Source: Malus domestica
Lineage: Eukaryota; Streptophyta; Magnoliopsida; Rosales; Rosaceae
NCBI RefSeq assembly: GCF_042453785.1
Contig: NC_091671.1
Span: 40,752,501-40,816,500 of the forward strand
Reading direction: 5' to 3'
Length of the DNA stretch: 64,000 nt
In this document: positions 24,345 to 35,977 of the stretch, piece after piece
Layout of the letters: the number at the start of each line of letters is the position of its first letter
How positions within the stretch are numbered: the first letter of the stretch is position 1
Notes under the pieces: generated by a model
Database searches by the model: none
What the model was told of the DNA's origin: nothing
What the model saw: only the letters and a program-made list of their open reading frames with translations
Position numbers and translations under genes: made by a program

Positions 24345-24859
24345 CAAGGTTCAAAAAAATGTCAGGCGCTAGTCGGGAGGTGAGCTGACGCTTAACACCT
24401 AAACGGTTAGGTGAGGTCTAAGTAGACGTCTAGGTGGCATAGACAGATTTAGATAAATTTTTTGTATATCTTGTAATTAAGTGTATATTGACACTTACAA
24501 AAAATTATACTTATATGAAATCCATGGATAAGATAATAAAAGAATGATAAAATACAAAAAGAGTATCCAACAAATCCAAAATTTAAAAACACATTAAGCA
24601 TATATGTCGTATAACCCTAGTGAGGAGTATTGTAGGATGACACATGTACAATAAGTTAACAATTTAAAACCACATAAAATGCAAAATAAGAGGAAAATAA
24701 GGAAATATAGTAATGTAGATAGGATTTTTTTTATTTTTTTATTTCAAAAAAAAAAATTCGCCTAGCCTGCCTAGAGCCCAGCCGATTTTTCCAATTGATT
24801 TGTAAGAAAACATCTCGGGTCATCACCGCCAAGTGCCTAGACCGTTTTTTAGAACACTG
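24345..24859 (-). repeat. CTAGGC-rich MITE-like repeat, copy 1
   Basis: About 515 bases bounded by CAAGGTTCAAAAA and TTTTTTAGAACACTG, an imperfect terminal inverted repeat. The ends are rich in TAGGC/GCCTA words and the core is AT-rich. Same family as 28961-29440 and 42835-43302, in the opposite orientation to those two judging by the core. Carries no gene. Confidence 0.75.
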
Positions 24860-25308
24860 ATTTATATTTAACAACGCAATATCATGGAAGAAATTTTTTG
24901 TATATGGTATTGTATTATTAGCTCAGGAAGTTATTATGATGTCCTCAATAATCTGGCCAACTAATGAAACCCATGATAATTTGTGATTAGTTCGGTTGGA
25001 ATACTGCTACTATTGCGTCTCTTATGTATAAAAATTCTTTTAAATTTGAGTAATATGTTGTTTCTTTAAAAGTACAAAAAGAAATTCACATAATTAGTCG
25101 GATTCATGAAAACATAGAATCAAGTTAATAATTTGGATGTATTAAAAAAAGTTAATAATATGAATTAACACATCAATGTTGAAACGAATCGTAATTGGGA
25201 AATTTTGATAGGGTGAGTAATACTAAATGTGTTAATTATTTGTGAATTAGGACCAGATGAAGTCCACACACTGCAAATATAAATAGATTTAAAAAGAAAA
25301 AGAACTTA
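24860..25308. other. AT-rich spacer left of the NRAMP-bearing element
   Basis: No gene or RNA seen. Ends with the TTA (25306-25308) that is repeated at the far side of the neighbouring element. Confidence 0.4.
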
Positions 25309-26132
25309 GAGCAACTCCAGTGTAGGAGCTCTCCCCTCAGGCTATTCACTATTTAATCCACCTAATGAACAGTAACTGCCCTTAATGAATAGTGCATTCC
25401 CCTGGCAATTGTCTTTTGCATCTCTATCCCTGCACTGAATAGCCATGGCAATTGGCAATAAAATATTAGTATTTTTTTATTTATAATTAATATTATATTA
25501 TTTACTTTGTATAAATTAATATTATATTATTAATTATATTAATATTATAAGGGAATCCAACACTATCTCCAATAGTTCACCACAACTAAAAAAAACACAC
25601 GGAAGCTGCGAGACAGAAACCATGAGTGCCCAATTGCGCGAACACGATGACGAGTCGTCGAAGCTGCAAGACGGCGCGGACGATGACGAAGCCAACCGCC
25701 TACTGCAGCCGCATTCCCTGTCGCTGTCGTCGTCGACATGGGACGACGAGGAGGAGGTCGCGTTCGAGGCGCGGGAGAAGATCCTGATCTTCGACGATGC
25801 CGTCGACGACGAGTCCACGGCTGTCCCACCTTTTTCGTGGAAGAAGTTGTGGCTGTTCACCGGACCGGGTTTCCTGATGAGCATATCGTTCCTGGATCCG
25901 GGTAATTTAGAAGGGGATCTCAATCGTTGCAGAGGAGATGATGGCTGACGTCGCCCAAACGTCAGCCTTGCGTCACATGGCCTTCGGGCTCTCGGGCTGG
26001 CAATCGCTGCCGGGCCTGTCGCTCGAGCTTGGCCTGTCCCTCGGGCTCCCAAACGCTGGAGCATGTCCACCGGGCAACAACCCACTGTTCAATCCACTGT
26101 CCCCCCAGCAAATGCTCCCGCTGGAGCTGCTC
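25309..26132. mobile_element. TIR element carrying an NRAMP exon (Pack-type, PIF/Harbinger-like)
   Basis: 824-base unit bounded by GAGCAACTCCAG (25309-25320) and its near-perfect inverse CTGGAGCTGCTC (26121-26132), 11 of 12 bases matching. TTA lies immediately outside both ends (25306-25308 and 26133-26135). A TTA/TAA target duplication is typical of PIF/Harbinger and Tourist elements. It encodes no transposase. Its centre is a GC-rich host gene fragment (25622-25930). The right third (25940-26110), with repeated CTGCCGGGCC/CTCGGGCT-like words, is unlike the flanking AT-rich DNA. Confidence 0.65.
25622..25930 (+). pseudogene. Captured first exon of an NRAMP metal transporter
   Basis: Starts ATG at 25622 and runs about 100 codons. 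The acidic N-terminus holds [18 protein letters not shown] and [12 protein letters not shown]. It then enters the first conserved NRAMP segment, [16 protein letters not shown], followed by [12 protein letters not shown]. Homology stops at GDL, where vacuolar NRAMP3/4-type genes would continue with a Gln and then membrane segments. All remaining transmembrane helices and metal-binding residues beyond DPGN are absent, so it cannot be a transporter. The reading frame is open. Its position inside a TIR element suggests capture of genomic DNA up to an exon end. Confidence 0.88.
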
Positions 26133-26135
26133 TTA

Positions 26136-28960
26136 TGGAAGAGAGGAAAGTTGGAGAGAAATGTGAAGGAGAGGGACAGAAAAAATTAGAGGCATGCTTT
26201 GATGACATGTGGGTAAGTGAAAAAAATTTAATACCCATGATTTTTTTTCTAATATTTTCTCTCAATTATGTATGGAAGAGAATAATAGCATTTTCATTAA
26301 TTTTTTGTTGTTTTTGTTGATAAAGACCGTTCTATTAATAGGTAGTATAGATTTTACACTAACAAATATTTTGACAAGTAAAAGTCAGATAATGTGGGAA
26401 GGGAATAAATGAAGAAATGTAAGAAATGGGTTGAAATTATGCAATTCTCAAAAGTAATCAAATTAATACAGAGAGTTGCTAATCATGATTAGTTGTATTA
26501 AAAGGTTGTCAATAGTTGGATTATAATTGCAATTACCAATTTCCGAAAGATTATCTGTAGCCATATGGTCATCATGCTACTTCGCATGAATGCCTTCGTT
26601 GTAGGTTCTCCGTCACTTTCTTTCTGCAACGGCATTGTGCGGGTTTCTCCATCTTGTGGCATCAGAAAATAGTCAGGTCATTGATGGTATATAATTATGT
26701 ACAACTTTTTTATTTTATTAATGTTAAATGTTAAAGCATTTATCTCTTTCATCACGTGACGTATTTAGAATAAACAAAGATAAAATACATAATAAGTATT
26801 GACACCTGAAAAACCTCTTATGTGCTATATTATCTTGTCATACTCATGTAGAGTCTCGTTCTCTTAGACCTCATAATTTAAAAAAAAAAAAAAAGTGATC
26901 ATGCACCGTTCTATTTTAATCCAATGAAGAAGAAAGTACAACAACAAAAGTTTAAATAACCACTTGCCATTAGATTAAAGATTGGACGGCAAGTGATCAC
27001 AATTTTCTTAGACCACAAGTCCAAGAAACGGGAATGTTGTCATATAATAGAAACAATACACACGTCATCATCCCATAGGTGATTTTTTAACTCTTACGAA
27101 AAAGAAAGTGGACCTCAACTGAAGCAAAAGTGTCATACAAGCAAGCATATTAGTAGGCGAAGGAAAGAGATCGTCTCGAATTTCACTGTCCGGTCTAATA
27201 ATTAGACAATTTGGACAACTTAAATTGAACTTGACGGTCCTTATTAACTTATTATGTTGGTTGACCCTACTCACATAAGCAAAAGGTTCCGATCTCTCTT
27301 TTGCACAAATCAAAACCCTAAATTTCCTAATCCTTAAGTTATAGATGCTATGTTCTGGAGAAGATCCAAATTCATAGGCCAAAAAACCAAAAAGATACTT
27401 GATAAATACAAACCTCGTCCACATACATAGATGCAGTTTTTTATTAAGTTAGTTTAAGAAAAGTGAAAGTAGTTGATAAGTTATAGAAATAGACTTTTTG
27501 ACATCTTGGATCATACAACCTAACTAAGCTCTACTGTACTCATGATTTTCTCATCTATCCTTGCATTTTCTTTTCCCAGTTCAGGGTAGAGTTCAAAGTA
27601 AATTTACAAAGTGAAGAAACCCTAATGGTTTTCACCGAAATGGCATATCTTCCTTCCTTGAGGTGATGGCTTTCAGAGAGAAACTTAATTGTATTCGAGA
27701 TATCGTTGTGGTTGTATACATTACAATTATAGATTTTGTAATGCGTTTAATTTTTTTTTACATAATAACGCTTAATTGATTTAAAATAGCATCATTGTGA
27801 CATTAGATACTGGTGTAGCCTTGTAGGTAAGTTTAGAGGCGGCGTTAAGGGGGAGCAAAATGTGCAATCGCACATGGCCTCCAAAAAATTTTGGGTATCT
27901 TATATTTATTTTTTGAACAAATGATTATTTATACTAAGGGGGTGAAAAGTGAGCTAAACCTTACAATTGGCTAGCAATAATGTGGTTGAAATTCGTTTTT
28001 GGTGAGAATCAAACTTAAGATTTCTTACTTACAAGTGAAGAGGAATACCACTAGACCGTAGTACTAAGTAGTGATATCTTATATTTATATGTAATAATGT
28101 TATATATTAAAAAAATTACATTTATTAGCACTTTAAAATCTCATAGTGCACTTCTTATAAGTGTAAATTTGTTTCTTTCTAAATATAAAAATTTGGGGTG
28201 CACATAAGAGATTAGGAGTGTCAATAACACCTTAAAAAATGGTTTTTTTTTCATTTTATTATATAATAATGCTATATATTCAAGTGAAACTTTAAAGAGT
28301 TTTTGAATTTTTTTTTTTGTTCTTCTTTGGTTGCCGAAGATTGAACTGCTTTTGTGTATTTAGTGAAGGTTATGTTTGTAACTCTTTTTACTTATTATTT
28401 AATGACATTTGTAAACTTACAATTAGTGAGTCCTAAAGTTTGTTTTGATTTAAGTTATTACTTTCTAATACCAATATATTGTCCTAAAAAATGAGCCATT
28501 TTATAAATTTCGCACAGGACCCCGAAATCTTAGAGATGGCCCTAGGTAAATTCCTCTCGTTTCTCAGCCATGACCCGAAAAAATGCATAAAAAGATAGCC
28601 ACTGCCCACTAGTTTGATGCCTTGATATAATTACACTGACTGTTTTTTTGTTCAAAGAATAATTACAATGACTCTTTAGCAATAGATATATTACATAGAG
28701 AAGGAATATATATTGCCATGTCATTGTCAAATGTAAAGCTAAAGCACTCATTCTCATCACGTTCATGATCATAATTAATTATGATTATAATTTTTGATTG
28801 GCCAGAGTGTAAAAAAAAAAAAAAGGACTCTTTGGTGGCAAATGTGGATCATAGGCGTCCTCCACTGGAAAGCCAACACCAGCCACTTCCACCCACAAAT
28901 GCAGTTATGAATTTCAGAACAAATGTATAAACCAAGTGGTATATGTTATATTACCATATC
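26136..28960. other. Gene-poor AT-rich region
   Basis: Holds the inverted dispersed repeat copy at 27080-27385 and repeat-like text at 27950-28080 (GACCGTAGTACTAAGTA wording, as near 3.4 kb). The remaining open frames are short and unrecognised. Confidence 0.4.
27080..27385 (-). repeat. Dispersed repeat, copy 2 (inverted)
   Basis: Reverse-complement relative of 22500-22740. An open frame of 118 codons crosses it but shows no known domain. Confidence 0.55.
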
Positions 28961-29440
28961 AATACATTATTTTAAAAATTTCTGCATAGGCGTTAGGCGG
29001 TTGGTCCCGATTAATCTTTAGGAGTTTGAAAAATAAAAAGGTCACCTATATCTACTTTATAGGCGTCTGACTAACCTGCCTAGGCGCTCGTCTAGCTGTC
29101 TATATCTGCCTAGGTCGCAATTCTTACTTAGACAGAAAGTATAACTTTCATTTTGCATTTTTTTTCAATAAATTGTAAGAGACTTGTTGAATACTTAAAT
29201 AAACACATATTATATGTTTTTCCTCATGTTTTCATTATATTCTAATACTTTAAAATCTATATGTCATTCTATTTTGTTGTATGTATCCCCAAATGAAATT
29301 ATGTATTTTTTAAGTATAAGCATACACTTATTTATACGTGTGATACATAAAAAATATACTTAAATCCACCTAGGCTCCCGCCTAGCCTCCTAAGCCTGAA
29401 CTCACCGCCCAACTAGCGCCTACCGTATTTTAGAATATTG
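28961..29440 (+). repeat. CTAGGC-rich MITE-like repeat, copy 2
   Basis: About 480 bases, from AATACATTATTTTAAAAATT to TATTTTAGAATATTG. It has GGCGTTAGGCGGTTGG near one end and CCGCCTAGCCTCCTAAGCC near the other. The core has TAAGAGACTTGTTGAATACTT, shared with copy 3. Confidence 0.75.
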
Positions 29441-29604
29441 ATCATATATATAAAAATGAAAAATTCAAACCTTTTATATGAAGAAACACCAATTTGTCAA
29501 ACTTTCCAGTGGGTGGTTCTTAGTTCCTCGTGAGATTGCAAATGCTTGTTGTTAGAACTACTAATTAGAAGGTTTGCTTTAATATATGCATGAATGTGTA
29601 ATCG

Positions 29605-29960
29605 ATAACAGTGAGATTGAAAAAATGTGTCTCATATTGAAAGTTTACCAAAGTTTGTATGTGTTTATAAAGAGTTGAATTACTGCTGGTATTTTTATAT
29701 GGTGGAACCTCAATTTTTTATGCTATCATAGCAATTTGGTTGATTTGTGAAGCCCATGATTCACATGTGTTCCACGTAACCTAATTTATGTTGTTCACAT
29801 GTTAGACTTAATAATTCTCCCCACGCGAGGGCCGTGTGGGAATGTGAATAAATGTCTCATGTGAAAAGTTTACCAAACTTTACATGTGTTTATACGGAAT
29901 AGTTGAGTTACTCCTTAAATTGATGATTGCTCTTATTTTTATGATTGAAACCTCAACTTT
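29605..29960 (+). repeat. Diverged direct repeat pair
   Basis: A stretch of about 110 bases occurs twice, near 29620 and 29850. Shared words are TGTCTCAT, AAAGTTTACCAAA, ATGTGTTTATA and GAACCTCAA/GAAACCTCAA. Between them lies CCCCACGCGAGGGCCGTGTG, less AT-rich than its surroundings. Could be remains of a transposon end; no family assigned. Confidence 0.5.
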
Positions 29961-31767
29961 CTTCAATAGTCACATGATGAAAATGAATATGGAAATAAAT
30001 AAAGGGTGGTGCAATCCACATATTCTCTGTTAATTTCTGACATTTGATTATCTTCAATTTATTTCATATAACGGTTGAAAATTGAAAGGTGTGTATAAAG
30101 CAAAAAGAAATGTGTGGATAACAACTCCTCAAATAAAAATGATGATAAAGTTTGGTTGTGTTTTAGTATTTTGTTGGTGGGACAACATGCATCATATGCA
30201 TTCCCTGTAAATCATTAAAGCCTTGCACTCCAGCATCTTTTGGTGTACTTTTTGAGCCGACCAGGCTATGATGAGGGCTGAGACCCTCATAGAGATCAAG
30301 GGCATTACACTAGTCCTTATGCTCCTCACATTCCCCTTAATCATCTTATGTACTTGCATATTGTTCGCTATCTGTTGCTCCATTTTGTTTCTAATGATAT
30401 TCCAACTCATGCACTAACGCCATGTACCCAAAAAAAAAGGAGAAAAAAATGAAGAGATTTAAAGAAATATTTCCTTTTGTTGTCGATCGAGCAAGGATAT
30501 ATAAATATTCTTTTTGTGCTGTGAGTCACTTCCACAACGATATCTTTAATTATATGGTGTCAATCATTGCAATAGAAAAACGTCAATGAATGTTTTTCAA
30601 GAAGTTTTTCAAATCATCAAAAGTATACTTATGTGGTGTAGTGCCTTGCAAATGCAATTTATAAACATAAATAATTGTTTCATCGCATGCATATAGTGTT
30701 CGATTCGGTTGTTTGATGAGGTTTTGCTTAGGCAAGGGGGTTGATATTCCTCCATTGGTGGCTTTGCAATCACGTTCAATTAGGTTGGTTGGTTCCAATT
30801 TCTAATACCAGACTAAACCTAAGGAAACGTAGATGGCAAGATCAGTGAGATTTCATCCACCGAAACTTTGATTTATGGGTCTTGACTCTTGATTGGGTGG
30901 AACCAAATGACAAGTTAACAACATAATAATTGGATATGGATGGGCTTTCTTTAGGTCGGTGGGTTGAGAGGGCTTTAAGTTTTGTATGTTTGGTCCCTAA
31001 ACGTACATAGGAGGGTGAGCTTTAGAGCCACTAGCGAATGGGCTTGGCCATTTGCCCTATGTTGAGAGGTGCATTATTTCTTACGTTTTTATATCATTTA
31101 TATTTAGCTCAAATTATAGAAGTTTTAACGTAAGGATTGAAAAGAAAGCTAAGAGGTTAAAGAAGTATTCTACAAGGAAGTTAGGAGAGTTTTCTAGACT
31201 CAAGGAAGTTAGGGTCTTGTTTATTTAGACTATATAAGGTCGGCCTAAGCTTTCCTCTGCACACTACCCTTCTACACAATTTTTGTTTGAAAGAATGAGA
31301 GATTGGGACGTGCATTTCCATGGATTTCCGGTCTGATTTTTATCTGTGAACGTGTGTATCTAATTTTTTTTCTAAAGTTGTTGAGGAAGTCATGGAATAT
31401 GCAAGTATTATCCTTTATTTTAGGTAATACGAACAAGGTCGAGGAGGAACGGGAAAGCCATCCCGACCCAACCGGGTGCATGGGCGAATAAATACTTTCC
31501 TTTTTCCTTCTTTTCCTAATTACATACGGTAATTAATTAATTAAGATGGTGAGCAGGCGCAAGGCATCCATATATATATATGTATGTATGTATGTGTGTG
31601 TGTATATATATATATATGTATGTATGTGTGTGTGTATCGCATCAGGTGAACCATCACACATAGTTAATAATAAATTTGAAACCCTAGCTAACTAATGTTC
31701 CAGTCTGTCTCTTTCCCAATCACAATTCGAAAAAAGACAAGCATCAAACTTGCTTAACAAGTTAACA
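29961..31767. other. Intergenic, possible LTR-like remnant
   Basis: 31050-31480 contains a TATA-like ACTATATAAGG (31230-31240) followed by CT-rich sequence and a less AT-rich stretch at 31430-31490, like a promoter or solo LTR. No matching second copy is in the window. 31568-31637 is a mixed (TA)/(TG) microsatellite. Frames at 30192-30410 and 30583-30798 are unrecognised. Confidence 0.35.
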
Positions 31768-32768
31768 ATGGCCGGTTATGATGATGACGTGGGTTTTAGG
31801 TTTAAGCCAGCTGATCAAGAGGCAAACAACAGACGTTTTTGTTCATCATGATGTAAACACGAATAATAAGCGGATTATTGGTCGAAAAAGACAGTTTAAG
31901 TATGTCAACGTAGAATTTTTCAGGTCGATAGGCTGAGCGCCAACTCCAGCAACACCGATACTGTCCCCACTTAACTACTTGCACAATCGATTAAGTGTGG
32001 GGTTTTACTACAAAAAAACCTCGATGTTAGTTAGATAAGGGTATTTCTATTTAAACTACTTTCTCTATGGCCCTCTGGCCGTGGGACAACAATGAGTTCC
32101 AACAGTCAATGAAGGGTCGAAGCACCATCACGATTGGTATTTGGAAACGTACACTCTCGCTAGCATTCCTGATGATGATCAACCGCTGGTGGCGATTTGC
32201 CGACTTAGAAAGAATTACCACAGAAAACGGTATACACCCATCAGCGGACAATTGATGCAAACAAAAAGGTAAAATTATCTAAACAATTAGAACTAGAGAA
32301 ACCATTAGAATTAGGGCAACCAAGTAATTACATCGATCATGTGAAACCAGAGAGACAAGCTGCTCAAGTAATTTGACTACTGATGAGAAGTTGAACATAA
32401 ACGACGATGTTGCGACAATGGGTTATGCTCAACGTCATAGTTGTCGTGTTCCGACGACAAGTGAGATTATTGCTCCTTATTATGGTAATAATGAAAGTGA
32501 TTATATTAATTATGCTACTGGATATGATCACTATGGTGCTACTAATTGCAATTGGAAAGAGTACTATATACTCGAGCCGCGGGAGCCTCCTGTGCACGTC
32601 TACGTGGATAAGTATCTGATGAGAAGCCTAGATGCCGAGAACCAAATGCCGCCGCAGCTGCCACCAGAGATGGCTGAATATATAATTATGAAAGCCAAAA
32701 GCCGCCGCTGGCCTTGCCAACTTCTGGGATGGATTATGGTGATCATGGGCCAGTCGGAGCTAGTATAG
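31768..32768 (+). pseudogene. NAC-domain transcription factor-like pseudogene
   Basis: ATG at 31768 opens MAGYDDDVGFRFKPADQEA, a degraded NAC subdomain A (normally GFRFxPTDEE). The frame is stopped within about 30 codons. Further on, about 32130-32240, another frame carries KHHHDWYLETYTL and PLVAICRLRKNY. These match the C-terminal NAC subdomains, where a Trp-Val-Met-His-Glu-Tyr-like block precedes a Cys-Arg-Leu/Ile block. From 32373 to the stop at 32768 a 131-codon frame with Tyr/Asn-rich low-complexity sequence probably represents the divergent C-terminus. Several stops and frame changes lie between the blocks, and no splice pattern restores them convincingly. It may instead be a poorly modelled gene of a divergent NAC subgroup. 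Confidence 0.55.
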
Positions 32769-33346
32769 TCCAAGTCCTTTTGGGATTTGGTCCGAATCGT
32801 TGGATGATCGTCACGTCATTATATATTAACATATTCAATAGCTAATTATATATACTAATTAAGATTTGGATGCAGTGCAGCAGTTGGCAGTTTAATCTTA
32901 TATCTTTGTGTTGCTGTACCAAATTAACCTTTGACTAGTTTTAATTTATTAATAGTATTATATAATGTTTGTTTCCTTGATTATTCTTTAATTTCCAGTT
33001 AATAGCTGATTACAAATTCCTCGATGATATACTCTTGTCCATCTTCTTTAAGGATCCATGCAATTACAAATATAATAATATTTGTTGAATCAATGAGGAG
33101 ATAATTAGGGCAGTTCAGATAGCACATAAATGGCTATTTTTAAGAATAAAACACAACGTTGTTTTATATGGGTCATATGATCTGGGTCTGGCAATGTAGA
33201 AAAAAGTTTCCATATGGTGCAATGCAAAACAATAAGCAATATTTTATTCTTTCATACAAAACGTTATCGTCCCATATCAAATTCGGCACTTTTTAGTTTT
33301 TTCCCCAAAAATTGTAAATCACTTTTAGGTTTTTTTTTAATTACTT
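32769..33346. other. AT-rich spacer
   Basis: No gene recognised. Possible 3' flank of the NAC-like relic, then plain AT-rich DNA up to the Helitron-like end. Confidence 0.4.
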
Positions 33347-33642
33347 ACTAGCATATGGGCACACACAAAGTGTAAAAAAAAAAATTTGTTTTTGAAATAG
33401 AAGGAGAGAAGAAGAGAGTGATAGAGAATGTGGGAGTGGGAAATTTTTATTTTTATTTTTTAATTAGAGATATGTTAGGATTATATGTAAGTGAGGTTTT
33501 GAAAGAAAAAAAAAACAAAATTTGATTGTGTGAAATTACATTTTTGCCCCATATTTTTTATTTATGTTTTGTTTTAATTAGAGGGTTAAACTAATAATTT
33601 TATAGAATTTTGGTTGACAATGAGTGTTTTATTAATTAGTAG
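33347..33642 (-). mobile_element. Non-autonomous Helitron-like element, copy 1
   Basis: Read on the minus strand it starts TCTACTAATTAATAAAAC after an A, shares CTCATTGTCAAC with the 50.6-kb copy, and ends CTAG followed by T. Just before the end is a small hairpin, ACAC-TTT-GTGT. A 5' TC, a 3' CTRR next to T, a subterminal hairpin and insertion between A and T are the Helitron rules. The body is AT-rich and encodes nothing. Confidence 0.6.
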
Positions 33643-34303
33643 ATATATGATTACGATTCATAAACTAATGCATAAAAATCATTAATTAAATTGATTAGGA
33701 AGTAGTTCATGAGATACCTTTATTCACGTTCTCTATTTATTTCAGTTTTCCAATTCGCAAGGTCTCTATTGTATGTCAAGCATATTGGCTAAGGTGGAGG
33801 CAGTGCGAGCAAGTTCGACAGCCTGAGTGGAGAGGAGATTGGAGATGGGGGAAGTAGAGACTTATGACATGATTGTAACCGGGAAGATCACGGATGTGCC
33901 GGTAGAAAGAATCATTCATCAACATAGCTGACTACTTATGTTTTTTAGGAGAAGAAAGAGTACCAGCGGGATAATTGAAAACCAATTAAGCTTACCAACA
34001 CCTTAACTGATGACGCTAATGTATTAATTCGTATTTAATTGTCAATACAACTCATCTTTCGTTTCGAAAAAAGTCAGCAAAAACATATTTTGAAAAGAAT
34101 AATAATAGGGAGATCAAAATTTTAAATTAAATTTGCAAATCAAAAAATGTTTTACCAATATAATATAAATACGTTAATCAATACTTGATTAATAATTCAA
34201 TTATCAACAACTACGTTATTTAGTTTTAAAATGTAGTCTCTCTAGCGTTATCTTTTAGAAAATAAAAGTACACATCATAAAAGAACAAGTTTTAGATTTA
34301 TGA
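33643..34303. other. Intergenic with an orphan less-AT-rich patch
   Basis: 33790-33935 is less AT-rich than its flanks and could be a gene relic, but I could not assign it in any frame. Everything else is AT-rich without features. Confidence 0.35.
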
Positions 34304-34495
34304 ATGAGGCCGGATCCTCTTTATGAAGATTATGAGAATCCTTAAATTATGTCTGTTTATAGTGCAGTCATAAATTATTTTAAATACTTTTATTTAGAAT
34401 AAAATGTAAACAGTAATGAATAAAAATTAACCATACGATATACGTTGAACAAACACGATTTGAGAATTTTTATAATCTCTATAAAGAGGATCCTC
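34304..34495. mobile_element. MITE with GGATCCTC ends and 15-base flanking repeats
   Basis: Ends are inverted: GGATCCTCTTTATGAAGATT (34312 on) against the complement of AATCTCTATAAAGAGGATCC. Immediately outside is a perfect direct repeat, GTTTTAGATTTATGA, at 34289-34303 and 34496-34510. That is longer than a usual MITE target duplication. A relative with the same end words lies at about 44025-44230. Confidence 0.65.
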
Positions 34496-34510
34496 GTTTT
34501 AGATTTATGA

Positions 34511-35977
34511 TGCATGAGGAGGGTCAACGTCTTAGTCCTCGCGGATGTAAAATAAAATAAAAGAAAGTGGCTCCACACTAGCATAAGCCGAGAGTGCGCA
34601 GCATAGTAAACCTGCGCATACACTTGCAGCGTAAACCGTGTGTAGAAGGACGGAAAATAAGATGAGGGAGGGAAAGAGGATTGAGTTGGAAGCGAGCGAG
34701 TTGACCGAGTCGGCGAGTCGGAGAAGAAACAAGAAAATAAAAAGGGCACAGGCAGCGGGGAATTTCGGGGGAAAAAAAAAACTTGGGCTTTTGGGTCGTG
34801 GAATTAGCAAAATGGTGAACACGAAGGTTATTAGGCAGCCAAGCCAGTCCCCTTCTCTCCTCTCTTCTCCTTTACCTCTCTCTCCACCACCCTCCTTTCT
34901 CTCTCTTCTTTCTCTCTCCTCATCGCATTACCCTAAATTCTCCAGCTCTCTCTCCTTCTCTTTCTTCCCTTTCTCTAACCCTAGCTCCTCCACCGCCTGT
35001 CTCCCTGCCCGAACCAGACACCCACCGCATTCTTTTTTTTTAACTCTCCCCACCCCAATTCTCAATTCCCAATTCGTCGTTCTCTCTCTGCGTCTCTCTC
35101 TATTTCTCTATTCTCTCGGGAGGTTTTCGATTGCTTTTGCTGCTGCGGCGGCTTCGGGTGGTGCACCAATTGGGTTCGATTCGCCAAGGTATTGGATCGG
35201 TCTATTGGTTGTGATTTTGTTAGGTTTTTTTTATGTGGGTATTTAGATTTCAATCTGTTGTATGTGGGTTTTTGGGTGAGTGTTTGTTTGTGGTCTTCAG
35301 TTTGTTTCTGATGAATGATGAGTGTGTGCCATTGTCCTTGTCTTGATTATGTTCTGAATTGGTGTATTTTTAAGGTTTGGAGGTATGCAATTTTGGGGTT
35401 GGGTTGCTTTTAATTTACTAAATTTGTGGACTTGATTTCGAATTGCTTCTAAATTCTGCTACTTTCTGTCAATTGTTGCTTGATCTGGGGCTTTCGTTGC
35501 AGCCCTTTATGGAATTAGTGGATTTTTAGCTATATTGCACTCTGTTTTTTTTATTTTTGTTGGGTTGTGGCTTTTGTAATGCTCGTTCTATCGTGTTTGA
35601 ATGTCATCGGTTTGATTGATATTGTTTTTGTTAATTATCTGTTAGCTACTAGGACTCTGGGTTTTCAGCTGCATACTGATCAGCTAGCAATACCAATTTG
35701 TGTTGTTGTCTTTCCGTTCCTAATTGGATTTCATGGCTTAATTCGCTGTTTGTTGTTGTTCTCACGGGTGTCATATTATGAGTGCTTAACACCCTTCTCC
35801 TACGCGATGTTGTGTTACTGACGGCATATGATTTTCTTGTTCGGAATTAAATACGTTTCCTTTTTTCTGGGTAGGCTTTTGGCTTCGCTGGAGTACCTCG
35901 TTGGCGTTGTATTTTTCTTAATTCATGTTTCGATAAGTAGTGGCATCGGAAGAACTGAGTTGTAGCAACATTGTCTC
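34511..35977 (+). promoter_or_regulatory. INO80B promoter, 5' UTR exon and probable 5' UTR intron
   Basis: The pyrimidine-rich block 34840-35110 (CTCTCTTCT-type) is typical of a plant 5' UTR. A CCAAG|GTATTGG junction at about 35187/35188 looks like the donor of a leader intron running to just before the ATG at 35978, where TTGTAG precedes the first coding bases. The exact transcript start is not determined. Confidence 0.5.

Noticed and set aside
27068-27424. 118-codon minus-strand frame as a gene
   Set aside because: Second copy of the same dispersed repeat; no conserved domain and no splice structure.
31050-31480. Solo LTR of a retrotransposon
   Set aside because: A TATA-like box is present, but I found no matching second copy, target duplication or primer-binding site in the window, so it is only mentioned as possible.
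34638-35246. 202-codon plus-strand frame upstream of INO80B
   Set aside because: Low-complexity Ser/Pro/Leu translation of a CT-rich leader, with no domain. It overlaps the probable 5' UTR and its intron donor.
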